Of a stretch of 64,000 bases of DNA, positions 8,353 through 16,030 are shown piece by piece. The stretch comes from Clostridiales bacterium. Its GTDB lineage: Bacteria; Bacillota; Clostridia; Lachnospirales; Lachnospiraceae. Both the position numbers and the translations under genes were made by a program. The notes under the pieces were generated by a model that saw nothing but the letters and a program-made list of their open reading frames with translations, was not told the origin of the DNA and made no database searches. Every line of letters begins with the position of its first letter. Position 1 is the first letter of the stretch. The DNA is taken from the NCBI GenBank assembly GCA_012519695.1, contig JAAYPT010000024.1, positions 16,683 through 80,682 of the forward strand. Direction: 5' to 3'.

Positions 8353-9918
8353 ATGTATAAAGCAAGATATAAAATTACAATACTGCTAATTTTCAGCATG
8401 TTGGTTCAAATATTATGGAGCGGCAGAGTTTATGCGTCAGAAGTAGAAAATAGTGATATAAGTGCAACCATAACAGTTGCCTCTAATGTTTCTAAACAGG
8501 AGATGCAGCCGTATTTGGATGCGTTTAATCAAAAATATCCCGGAATACAGATTGAGTACAGTTATTATTCAGACTATGAGACAGAAGTAGAAGGTCAGAT
8601 TACATCAGGAGATTATCCGGATGTATTGTTTATTCCCGGTTCCATATCATCGGATCAGTATGCAGATTACTTTGAACCACTTGGTACACGGGATGAGTTA
8701 GAGAAAAAGTACAATTATCTTCAGGGCAGTAAAAATATCAAAGATGTCATATATGGAATCCCTTCCTCCGCATATGTAAATGGACTGATTTACAATAAAG
8801 AAGTATTTGAAAAGGCAGGAATAACAGAAACTCCTAAGTCTATTGATGAATTTCTGGAAGACCTTTATATGATAAAAGAGCGTACAGATGCTATACCGTT
8901 TTATACAAATTATGCAGCAGGTTGGACATTGCAGGCATGGGAACAGTATCCTTTTATTGCTATGACAGGGGATCCTGACTACAAGGAGAACGGTTTTGTA
9001 AATGAGTTAGATCCTTTTTTGGAGGGAACGACACACTACGAAGTCTATCAGTTGTTGTATAATATAGTAAGCAATGGATTATGCGAGGAAAAGCCAGAGG
9101 AAAGTGACTGGGAACAGTCAAAGGTTATGTTAAATGACGGTGAGATTGGATGTATGGCAATCGGCTCTTGGGCATTAAAACAGATTCAGGATGCGGGAAA
9201 TAATTCTGATGCAGTGGGATACATGCCATTTCCAAACGAAGTGAACGGAAAGCAATACATGACAATTGTGGCAGATTATTGTTATGGAATTAACAGGAAT
9301 AGTACACAAAAAGAAGCAGCCAGAAGTTATATTGACTTTATGTTGGATGAGTCAGGATATGCCCTTGACCATGAAGTACTGTCACTGGTAAAAACAGATC
9401 CCATTCTTGAAAACTATGGTGATATGCAGAGTGTTATCTGTTTTTGTGACAATCCGGCAAGTGATGATAATTACCATAAAAGACAGATCTTATCTACCAA
9501 TTTAAATATCCTTGACAGTACCGATGAGATAAAGCGTGTCATAGAGGCAGCGGAAGGAAAAAGAAACGAAACATTTGCCGATATTGCCGCAGATTGGAAT
9601 GAACGGTGGGAGTCATCAAGAACGGATGATATGATGCCAAGTGCCAATTCACATGCAACCGTATTAAACAGTGCCCTTAGCAAAAATTATGAGATTGAGT
9701 TTTCAGATACCGAACAGCAATACATTGAAAATTTAAAAGAGATAAAAGTGGGATATTTGAAAAATATGGCTCCATTTCAATATTATGCCGATGGAAAATT
9801 TCAGGGTTTTCTAAAAAGTATGATGAATATTGTTGCGGATGACCTGGGGTATCACTGGTGGAAAAAGGTTATGATAATACCGCTCAAATGGTTCAGGCAT
9901 TACAAAACGGCGAGATAG
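8353..9918 (+). CDS. Receptor diguanylate cyclase, N-terminal part (frame broken): extracellular solute-binding domains
   Basis: 521-aa reading frame. A signal or anchor segment (about 7-26, ILLIFSMLVQILW) is followed by a family-1 extracellular sugar-type solute-binding domain (about 35-400; TITVASNVSKQEMQPYLDAF, GIPSSAYVNGLIYN, MAIGSWALKQIQ) and the start of a second, family-3 binding domain (from IKVGYLKNMAPFQYY). It then runs into WWKKVMIIPL... and stops. Reading one base back at the A5 run 9862-9866 continues naturally into the next frame (WWKKGYDNTAQMVQAL). The original gene was therefore probably one protein, 8353-11018. This is a single-base loss, a sequencing error or, less likely, a programmed -1 shift at AAAAAG. 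Confidence 0.75.
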   Translation: MYKARYKITILLIFSMLVQILWSGRVYASEVENSDISATITVASNVSKQEMQPYLDAFNQKYPGIQIEYSYYSDYETEVEGQITSGDYPDVLFIPGSISSDQYADYFEPLGTRDELEKKYNYLQGSKNIKDVIYGIPSSAYVNGLIYNKEVFEKAGITETPKSIDEFLEDLYMIKERTDAIPFYTNYAAGWTLQAWEQYPFIAMTGDPDYKENGFVNELDPFLEGTTHYEVYQLLYNIVSNGLCEEKPEESDWEQSKVMLNDGEIGCMAIGSWALKQIQDAGNNSDAVGYMPFPNEVNGKQYMTIVADYCYGINRNSTQKEAARSYIDFMLDESGYALDHEVLSLVKTDPILENYGDMQSVICFCDNPASDDNYHKRQILSTNLNILDSTDEIKRVIEAAEGKRNETFADIAADWNERWESSRTDDMMPSANSHATVLNSALSKNYEIEFSDTEQQYIENLKEIKVGYLKNMAPFQYYADGKFQGFLKSMMNIVADDLGYHWWKKVMIIPLKWFRHYKTAR

Positions 9919-11018
9919 ATATGATTGCGGGAATAAATAAATCATCTCAGTACAGTTCAGAACTTAAATTTTCCACAAAATCTATGGATGTGATGAAGGT
10001 CATGGTAAAGAGCAATTCCAAGAATGCCAATGATGCATTAAAAGGTTGTATGGTGCAGATTGATGGTGAGGATTACTCTGATTTGCAGACAGAAGCAACC
10101 AAAATTATAACCACAGACAGTCTGGTAGAAAGTCTGAATGATATTGAAGGGTTAAAGGCAGATTTTACAGTTTCTGATTATTATAGTGTGTATTATTATA
10201 CACAGGAACAGGGATTTGAACATTTGGATATTACACCGATTTCAGGAGACAACAATTTGTGTTTTGCATTTGCAAAGGGATGTGATACAAGACTGATATC
10301 TGTATGCAATAAAGTATTGTACAGTATACCGGATGAAAATAAACAGATTATGTTGGATGAAAGTATGAAGTCAGAACATCAGCGAATTACAGTGAAACGC
10401 TTTATCGAGGCGAATACGATACCCAGTCTTATAGCAGTATCGGCATTTTTCGCAATAATAATTATTCTGGTTGTAATTGTGGCAAGACAGCGTTCCAAAA
10501 TCGCAAGAATTGATGCACTTACCGGTTTGCACAATCGTTATGGAATCAGAAAAAATATGAAGCAACTTTGTGATAAGAAACATTATCCGATGGTAGTGTC
10601 AATTTTGGATTTTGATAACTTTAAATCAGTAAACGATACACTGGGACATCTTGGGGGAGACGAGGCATTGAAACTTCTTGCCAACACCATGAAACAGGTA
10701 TTTGGAAATAAAGTTGTACTTGGACGGTATGGCGGTGACGAGTTTGCAATAGGACTTTGTGAAAAAGATATCAAGGCAACAGAAGAAAAATTCAAAGAAC
10801 TTGTAACATGCATGGATAGACCATTCGTATTTGAAGAGAAAGAGGTGGATTTGTCTATCAGCGTGGGGGCTGTAATCGTTGAAGAGGATGTGCCATATGA
10901 TGACTTGTTCAAGGCTGCGGATGATGCACTTTATGCCGTAAAAGAAAAAGGAAAAAATAATTACCGCATGGAGTATTATAAAAACATGAAGGACAACCAA
11001 AAACAGGCAGAAGCGTAA
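9858..11018 (+). CDS. Receptor diguanylate cyclase, C-terminal part (frame broken): family-3 binding domain, TM, GGDEF
   Basis: 386-aa frame from a nominal GTG; no ribosome binding site supports separate translation. It holds the rest of a family-3 solute-binding domain (GYDNTAQMVQALQNGEIDMI), one transmembrane helix (about 190-212, LIAVSAFFAIIIILVVIVA) and a GGDEF domain with an intact RYGGDEFAIGL active site. GGDEF domains make cyclic-di-GMP from two GTP. The RxxD inhibitory site normally five residues before the motif is absent. Joined with the preceding frame it gives an outside-facing double binding-protein sensor controlling a cytosolic cyclase. PilZ and HD-GYP genes 40 kb away could respond to the product. 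Confidence 0.75.
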   Translation: MEKGYDNTAQMVQALQNGEIDMIAGINKSSQYSSELKFSTKSMDVMKVMVKSNSKNANDALKGCMVQIDGEDYSDLQTEATKIITTDSLVESLNDIEGLKADFTVSDYYSVYYYTQEQGFEHLDITPISGDNNLCFAFAKGCDTRLISVCNKVLYSIPDENKQIMLDESMKSEHQRITVKRFIEANTIPSLIAVSAFFAIIIILVVIVARQRSKIARIDALTGLHNRYGIRKNMKQLCDKKHYPMVVSILDFDNFKSVNDTLGHLGGDEALKLLANTMKQVFGNKVVLGRYGGDEFAIGLCEKDIKATEEKFKELVTCMDRPFVFEEKEVDLSISVGAVIVEEDVPYDDLFKAADDALYAVKEKGKNNYRMEYYKNMKDNQKQAEA

Positions 11019-11061
11019 AAAAAAGCAGATGAAACAGAAGATGGGAAAATAAGGAGAAGTT

Positions 11062-12045
11062 ATGAAAAAATATCGAATCTTATTAGCGATGTTAGCAGTT
11101 ATTGTTTTGGGAACAGGGTGTGGGGAAAAAGATAAACAAGTATCTGACAAACAAGCAGGTAAACAAGTAAATAAAGAAGTAGATAAAGAAGAAGTAACGG
11201 CAGAAGAATATGACTTTGAGGCATATAAGTCCTTGGAAGATATTTTGTCTATCGAGCCGGTACAGTTAGAAGAACAGGGAGCACAATATGTTGTTTCCTA
11301 CCGTTTTACTTATCAAAGTGACGATGCTCAGGTGGTAGGCTATATAGGCATACCAAAGGAGTGTATAGAGCAGAAAAAGCCATATCCGGTAATTGTGTAT
11401 AACAGAGGCGGAAATCAGGATTACGGTGCACTACAAGAACAGGAAATAGCGTATATGAGCTATCAGTTCAACAGCGTTGTCATTGGTTCTCAGTACCGTG
11501 GAACATCCGGATGTACAGGGAAAGACCAGTACGGTGGGAAAGATGTGGAAGACGTTGCAAAATTATTGGATTTATGTGAACAGTTTTCCTTTGTGGATAT
11601 GGACAATCTTTGCATGATGGGGGCATCAAGGGGAGGAATGATGTCCTATATGGTGGCGCGACAGGATGACAGAGTAAAGCGTTTGGTCATTATTTCAGGT
11701 CTGACAGATTTATTTCAAGCCTATGAAGAACGAAGCGACATGCAGGAGTTGTTGACAGAGTTAATTGGAAAAACACCTGGAGAAGCTACGGAAGAATATG
11801 AAAAACGTTCTGCAATCTGCTGGGCGGATGAGATTAAGGTACCGGTTTTAATGTTTCATAGTAGAAATGACGAAAAAGTATCCTTTTCACAGGCAGAAGC
11901 AATGTATCAGGCATTAAAAGAAGCCGGAACGGAATGTTCTTTTGTTGTCTATGAGGATAACATTCATGGACTGAGGGAAGAAGAGATTCCGATTATAAAT
12001 CAATGGTTGAATGGTGAAGATGTATCACAATATACGGTAAAATAA
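11062..12045 (+). CDS. Lipoprotein alpha/beta hydrolase, S9 prolyl-oligopeptidase-like
   Basis: 327 aa. The N-terminus is a lipoprotein signal (AVIVLGTGCGEK, lipidated Cys near residue 20), then a Lys/Glu-rich linker and an alpha/beta hydrolase domain. The nucleophile elbow GASRGGMMSY, the acidic residue in MFHSRNDEKVSF and the catalytic His in NIHGL complete the S9-type triad. It probably acts on peptides or esters at the outer face of the membrane; the substrate is unknown. AAGGAG lies 7 nt before ATG. It follows the diguanylate cyclase by 43 bp and may be co-transcribed. Confidence 0.8.
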   Translation: MKKYRILLAMLAVIVLGTGCGEKDKQVSDKQAGKQVNKEVDKEEVTAEEYDFEAYKSLEDILSIEPVQLEEQGAQYVVSYRFTYQSDDAQVVGYIGIPKECIEQKKPYPVIVYNRGGNQDYGALQEQEIAYMSYQFNSVVIGSQYRGTSGCTGKDQYGGKDVEDVAKLLDLCEQFSFVDMDNLCMMGASRGGMMSYMVARQDDRVKRLVIISGLTDLFQAYEERSDMQELLTELIGKTPGEATEEYEKRSAICWADEIKVPVLMFHSRNDEKVSFSQAEAMYQALKEAGTECSFVVYEDNIHGLREEEIPIINQWLNGEDVSQYTVK

Positions 12046-12086
12046 GAAGAAAAATCCATAGAATTTACAAAAAATGAAAAAATTAG

Positions 12087-12115
12087 TTCCAATTAAAAAA
12101 ACTTTGTGGTACAAT
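12087..12115 (+). promoter_or_regulatory. Promoter of the aspartate kinase gene
   Basis: TTCCAA (12087-12092), 17 bp, TACAAT (12110-12115) with an extended TGG. The ATG-initiated frame open from 12074 runs through this promoter, which argues for the later start at 12188. Confidence 0.5.
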
Positions 12116-12187
12116 CTAGGGCAGATGCTGTTTAACGTAGTAACGTGTACAAGCAAAGAGAGTTTAGAAAGGAACTATGAGAAAGAA

Positions 12188-13507
12188 ATGACAAAGGTAG
12201 TAAAATTTGGTGGAAGTTCACTGGCAAGTGCCCAGCAGTTTGTAAAAGTTGGAAATATTATTCGTTCTGATGAAGCGCGTAAGTATGTAGTACCAAGTGC
12301 TCCGGGAAAAAGAAATTCAAAAGACACAAAAGTAACAGATATGCTTTATCAATGTTATGCATTGGCAGAAGAAGAGAAAGATTTTAGTGCAGCATTGAAG
12401 AAGATTCAGGAACGTTACAATTCTATCATCAATGGATTGAATTTAACATTATCTTTAGACGAGCAGTTCAAAGTAATTGCAGAGAATTTTAAGAAAAAAG
12501 CAGGAAGTGACTATGCAGCTTCCAGAGGTGAATTCTTAAATGGTATCATCATGGCAGAATATCTCGGATATGAGTTCATTGATGCAGCGGAAGTAATTGT
12601 TTTTGATGAAGACGGCGAGTTTGAAGCAGAAAAGACCAATAAGATTTTATCTGAGCGTTTGAAAAAATGTGAACGTGCAGTTGTTCCGGGATTTTATGGA
12701 GCAAAAGAAGACGGAACTGTAAAAACATTCTCCAGAGGTGGTTCTGATATTACAGGATCTATCGTAGCAAAAGCAGTACATGCAGATATGTACGAGAACT
12801 GGACAGACGTTTCCGGTTTCTTAGTAGCAGACCCAAGAATCATTGAGAATCCGGAATCTATCAAAGTAATTACATATAGAGAACTTCGTGAGCTTTCTTA
12901 TATGGGTGCAACAGTACTTCATGAAGATGCAGTATTCCCGGTTCGTAAGGAAGGTATTCCAATCAATATCCGTAATACCAACGCTCCGGATGACGAAGGA
13001 ACTTTAATCGTAGAAAGTACTTGTCGTCAGTCTGCATATACCATCACAGGAATTGCAGGTAAGAAGGGATTTGTAGCAGTTAATATCGAAAAAGATATGA
13101 TGAACTCAGAAGTAGGATTCGGAAGAAAAGTGCTTGCAGCCTTTGAAGAACAGGGAATTTCTTTTGAACATGTACCATCTGGTATTGATACAATGACTAT
13201 TTTTGTACATCAGGAAGAATTTGAAGGAAAAGAACAGGAAGTATTAGCAGCAATTCATCGTTTAGCAAAACCGGATTCCATTGAAATCGAATCAAACTTG
13301 GGATTGATTGCAGTCGTTGGTCGTGGTATGAAGTCTACCCGTGGAACAGCAGGAAGAATTTTCTCCGCATTAGCACATGCAAATGTTAATGTTAAAATGA
13401 TTGACCAGGGTTCTAGTGAGCTGAATGTAATTATCGGTGTAAGAAATGAAGATTTTGAAGCAGCTATTAAGGCTATTTACGATATCTTTGTAGTAACACA
13501 GATATAG
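12188..13507 (+). CDS. lysC: Aspartate kinase
   Basis: Phosphorylates L-aspartate, the first step to lysine, threonine and methionine and, through diaminopimelate, to peptidoglycan. 439 aa from the chosen start. KFGGSSLASAQQF is the N-terminal kinase motif, FSRGGSDITGS the substrate-binding loop, and the C-terminal 150 residues hold paired ACT domains (RGMKSTRGTAGRIFSALAHA, VNVKMIDQGSS) for feedback control. The open frame extends 38 codons upstream, but this stretch contains a promoter-like sequence and no family homology. The nearest Shine-Dalgarno (AGGAA, 12170-12174) is rather far from 12188, so the start is not certain. A strong terminator follows. Confidence 0.93.
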   Translation: MTKVVKFGGSSLASAQQFVKVGNIIRSDEARKYVVPSAPGKRNSKDTKVTDMLYQCYALAEEEKDFSAALKKIQERYNSIINGLNLTLSLDEQFKVIAENFKKKAGSDYAASRGEFLNGIIMAEYLGYEFIDAAEVIVFDEDGEFEAEKTNKILSERLKKCERAVVPGFYGAKEDGTVKTFSRGGSDITGSIVAKAVHADMYENWTDVSGFLVADPRIIENPESIKVITYRELRELSYMGATVLHEDAVFPVRKEGIPINIRNTNAPDDEGTLIVESTCRQSAYTITGIAGKKGFVAVNIEKDMMNSEVGFGRKVLAAFEEQGISFEHVPSGIDTMTIFVHQEEFEGKEQEVLAAIHRLAKPDSIEIESNLGLIAVVGRGMKSTRGTAGRIFSALAHANVNVKMIDQGSSELNVIIGVRNEDFEAAIKAIYDIFVVTQI

Positions 13508-13524
13508 AGTAAAAACAGAAAATA

Positions 13525-13566
13525 AAAAGCTTTGAACGATACAACGATATGGTTCAAAGCTTTTTT
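13525..13566 (+). terminator. Rho-independent terminator of the aspartate kinase gene
   Basis: 13-bp stem 13525-13537 / 13552-13564 (AAAAGCTTTGAAC / GTTCAAAGCTTTT), loop 14 nt, followed by T-run to 13566. Repeat copy 2 begins at the next base. Confidence 0.88.
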
Positions 13567-13709
13567 ATGTAATAGGAAATTGCGTCCTATTACATTAAAA
13601 ACGCTCCGCTAAGGAGGCACACCTCGCGGAGAAGAAGTTAGTCGAAAACGACACCGCTCGGGCGCGAAAGAGTCCGGCGGGCGGACTCTTTATTCTGTAA
13701 TAGGAAATC
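13567..13709 (+). repeat. Terminator-associated multi-hairpin repeat, copy 2
   Basis: Element proper 13567-13693: 11-bp stem ATGTAATAGGA / TCCTATTACAT (13567-13577 / 13585-13595), CTCCGC/GCGGAG (13604-13609 / 13626-13631), GTCG/CGAC with AAAA loop (13641-13652), 10-bp stem AAAGAGTCCG/CGGACTCTTT (13667-13676 / 13682-13691). The element's first 13 bases, TGTAATAGGAAAT, recur at 13696-13708 just past its end, either as a second partial copy or an end repeat. It lies directly before the DUF1275 gene. Confidence 0.85.
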
Positions 13710-13735
13710 AGTTGTGAGAAAGGGAAGTGTTAATA

Positions 13736-14455
13736 ATGGAAGAAAAAGATAGTTTTTTGGAATGTGAAAAGTGGGGAATCTATGCCACGCTTATGTGTGT
13801 AGCAGGATTTTATGGCGCGTTCACCTATTCCATTCGAGGAGGAATCTTCTGTAATGCCCAGACCGCTAATTTTGTACTGTTTGCCATGGCTCTGGGAAAT
13901 GCCCAATGGCATCATGCACTGTACTATTTTATTCCTATGAGTGCATATTTGTTGGGCGCAATTATTTCAGAAGCAATCGCGGGACCCGTCAAGCGAATGC
14001 TCTACATTCGCTGGGATACCATTCTGGTGTTCTTAGAAATGATAGCAGTTATTTTCCTAGGTTTTCTGCCGGAATCTGCACCTTATCAGATATCTCAGGT
14101 AACCATCAATTTTATATGTTCCATGCAGTATAATACATTTCGAAGAGCACAAAATGTTCCGATGGCAACAACCTTTTGTACCAATCATTTACGACAGACA
14201 GGGCTTGCTATGGTAAAAGCCATCAAACATGAAGGAAGCGAGAGAAAAGACAGCCTGAAACGCTTGAGAATACATGCAGGAATGTTGTTTGTATTTGTAA
14301 TTGGCGGAATTACGGCAACAGTTTCCTGTCGCTTCCTTTTAGGAAAAGCTATCTGGATTGTACTGATACCATTAGGAATATTATTGATAGATTTGTTGTA
14401 TGCAGATTTGAAAAAGGAAAAAGAAAAGTTAGACAGAATTCCACATGGACATTAA
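13736..14455 (+). CDS. DUF1275 (YoaK-like) membrane protein
   Basis: 239 aa, with about six hydrophobic segments (near 17-33, 45-68, 80-98, 108-125, 180-200, 205-222). The N-terminus has the DUF1275 pattern AGFYGAFTYSIRGGIFCNAQ, followed by TANFVLFAMALG. This is a widespread family of unknown transport or stress function. A GTG at 13727 is in frame, but GAAAGGGA sits only 2 nt before it and 9 nt before the ATG at 13736, so I use the ATG. It is flanked by repeat copy 2 and the murE promoter and is apparently monocistronic. Confidence 0.85.
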   Translation: MEEKDSFLECEKWGIYATLMCVAGFYGAFTYSIRGGIFCNAQTANFVLFAMALGNAQWHHALYYFIPMSAYLLGAIISEAIAGPVKRMLYIRWDTILVFLEMIAVIFLGFLPESAPYQISQVTINFICSMQYNTFRRAQNVPMATTFCTNHLRQTGLAMVKAIKHEGSERKDSLKRLRIHAGMLFVFVIGGITATVSCRFLLGKAIWIVLIPLGILLIDLLYADLKKEKEKLDRIPHGH

Positions 14456-14480
14456 GGGAGAGGCATTTCAGAGGGGTTAC

Positions 14481-14509
14481 TTGCAAAATCCCTGTATTTA
14501 TCATATAAT
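14481..14509 (+). promoter_or_regulatory. Promoter of the murE-priA-def-fmt... gene run
   Basis: TTGCAA (14481-14486), 17-bp spacer, TATAAT (14504-14509), 36 bp before murE. It may drive much of the tightly spaced run to thiN. Confidence 0.7.
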
Positions 14510-14544
14510 AAAACGAATATGCTTTTTGGAAAAGAGGAATAAAA

Positions 14545-16011
14545 ATGGAGAAATTGGCAAGCCTGTTAGAACGACTGGAGTATGAAACAGTCCAGGGCAG
14601 TACAGAGATAGAGATTACAGATTTAGTATATGATTCTAGAAAAATCACCAAGGGCTGTCTGTTTGTTTGTATTAAAGGAACCGTAGTAGACGGTCATACG
14701 TTTGTAAAAGAAGCAGCAGAAAAAGGTGCGGCAGCAGTATTAGTACAGGATGAAGTAGAAGCACCAAAAGACCTTGCCGTTATCCGTACAAAAGATACTC
14801 GTTACGGATTGGCATTAGTATCAGCAGCATGGTTCCATCATCCGGCAGAAGAATTAAAAGTAATCGGTGTAACCGGAACCAAAGGAAAGACAACAACTAC
14901 TTATATGGTAAAGTCCATTTTAGAGAATGCAGGATATAAGGTAGGGCTGATTGGAACAATCGAGGCAATTATCGGTGATGAAGTAATTCCGGCAAGCAAT
15001 ACCACACCGGAGTCTTATGTGATTCAGAAGTATTTCCGCAAAATGGTAGAATCAGGATGCCAGTGTGTGGTAATGGAAGTATCTTCTCAGGGATTGATGA
15101 TGCACCGTACCGCAGGATTTACTTTTGAAATCGGAATCTTTACCAATATTGAGCCGGATCATATCGGACCAAACGAGCATGCTTCTTTTGAAGAATATAT
15201 GACATGCAAAGGTATGTTGTTCAAACAGTGTAAAACCGGAATTGTAAACATTGACGATGAACATTGTGAAAAAGTTATCGAAGGTCATACCTGTACGATT
15301 GAAACGTTTGGATTTTCAGAAAAAGCAGATTTGCGGGCAGTAAATACACAGCTTGTAAGTAAACCGGGCTATCTTGGAGTATCTTATCAGGCAAAAGGTC
15401 TGGTAAATATGGACGTAGAAATTGATGTACCGGGAAAATTCAGTGTATACAATTCCTTAACAGCCATTGCAATCTGTCGTCATTTTAACGTAACAGAAGA
15501 AGATATGAAAAAGGCATTGAAGGTGGCAAAGGTTAAGGGAAGAATTGAAATGATTAAAGTATCCGATGATTTTACTCTTATGATTGACTATGCACACAAT
15601 GCAATGAGCTTAGAGAGTTTGTTGACCTCTTTAAGAGAATATCAGCCAAAGCGTCTGGTATGCCTGTTTGGATGTGGCGGAAACCGTTCCAAACTTCGCC
15701 GTTACGAGATGGGAGAAGTTTCAGGAAAGTTGGCAGACTTGACAATTATTACTTCTGATAACCCAAGATTTGAAGAACCACAGGCAATTATAGATGATAT
15801 TAAAATCGGTATGGCAAAAACGGACGGAAAATATGTAGAAATTATTGACCGTAAAGAAGCCATAAAATATGCAATCGAACATGGACAGCCAGGAGATGTC
15901 ATTGTACTGGCAGGAAAAGGACACGAAGATTATCAGGAAATCAAGGGTAAAAAATATCCAATGGATGAACGTGTACTGATTCAGGAAGTATTAGAAGAAT
16001 TAAGACATTAA
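14545..16011 (+). CDS. murE: UDP-MurNAc-L-Ala-D-Glu : meso-diaminopimelate ligase
   Basis: Adds the third peptide residue to the peptidoglycan precursor in the cytosol. 488 aa, full length. The N-terminal domain is followed by the ATP-binding GVTGTKGKTTTTYM (near residue 110), the substrate loop NTTPESY, FTNIEPDHIG, and the C-terminal DNPRFEEP. The DNPR motif is the one found in meso-diaminopimelate-adding enzymes, so the cell wall is probably of the mDAP type. Its stop is 19 nt before the priA start. AGAGGAAT precedes ATG. Confidence 0.95.
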   Translation: MEKLASLLERLEYETVQGSTEIEITDLVYDSRKITKGCLFVCIKGTVVDGHTFVKEAAEKGAAAVLVQDEVEAPKDLAVIRTKDTRYGLALVSAAWFHHPAEELKVIGVTGTKGKTTTTYMVKSILENAGYKVGLIGTIEAIIGDEVIPASNTTPESYVIQKYFRKMVESGCQCVVMEVSSQGLMMHRTAGFTFEIGIFTNIEPDHIGPNEHASFEEYMTCKGMLFKQCKTGIVNIDDEHCEKVIEGHTCTIETFGFSEKADLRAVNTQLVSKPGYLGVSYQAKGLVNMDVEIDVPGKFSVYNSLTAIAICRHFNVTEEDMKKALKVAKVKGRIEMIKVSDDFTLMIDYAHNAMSLESLLTSLREYQPKRLVCLFGCGGNRSKLRRYEMGEVSGKLADLTIITSDNPRFEEPQAIIDDIKIGMAKTDGKYVEIIDRKEAIKYAIEHGQPGDVIVLAGKGHEDYQEIKGKKYPMDERVLIQEVLEELRH

Positions 16012-16030
16012 ATTGACAGGTGGTGGGAAG

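Noticed and set aside
9862..9867. A programmed -1 frameshift in the diguanylate cyclase gene as the main explanation
   Set aside because: The run has five A and not the A AAA AAG heptamer, and no Shine-Dalgarno-like stimulator or downstream hairpin was evident. A lost base or sequencing error is simpler; kept only as a possibility.
12074..12187. N-terminal extension of aspartate kinase from the ATG at 12074
   Set aside because: The stretch contains a promoter-like sequence, has no resemblance to the family, and the enzyme normally begins a few residues before KFGGSS.
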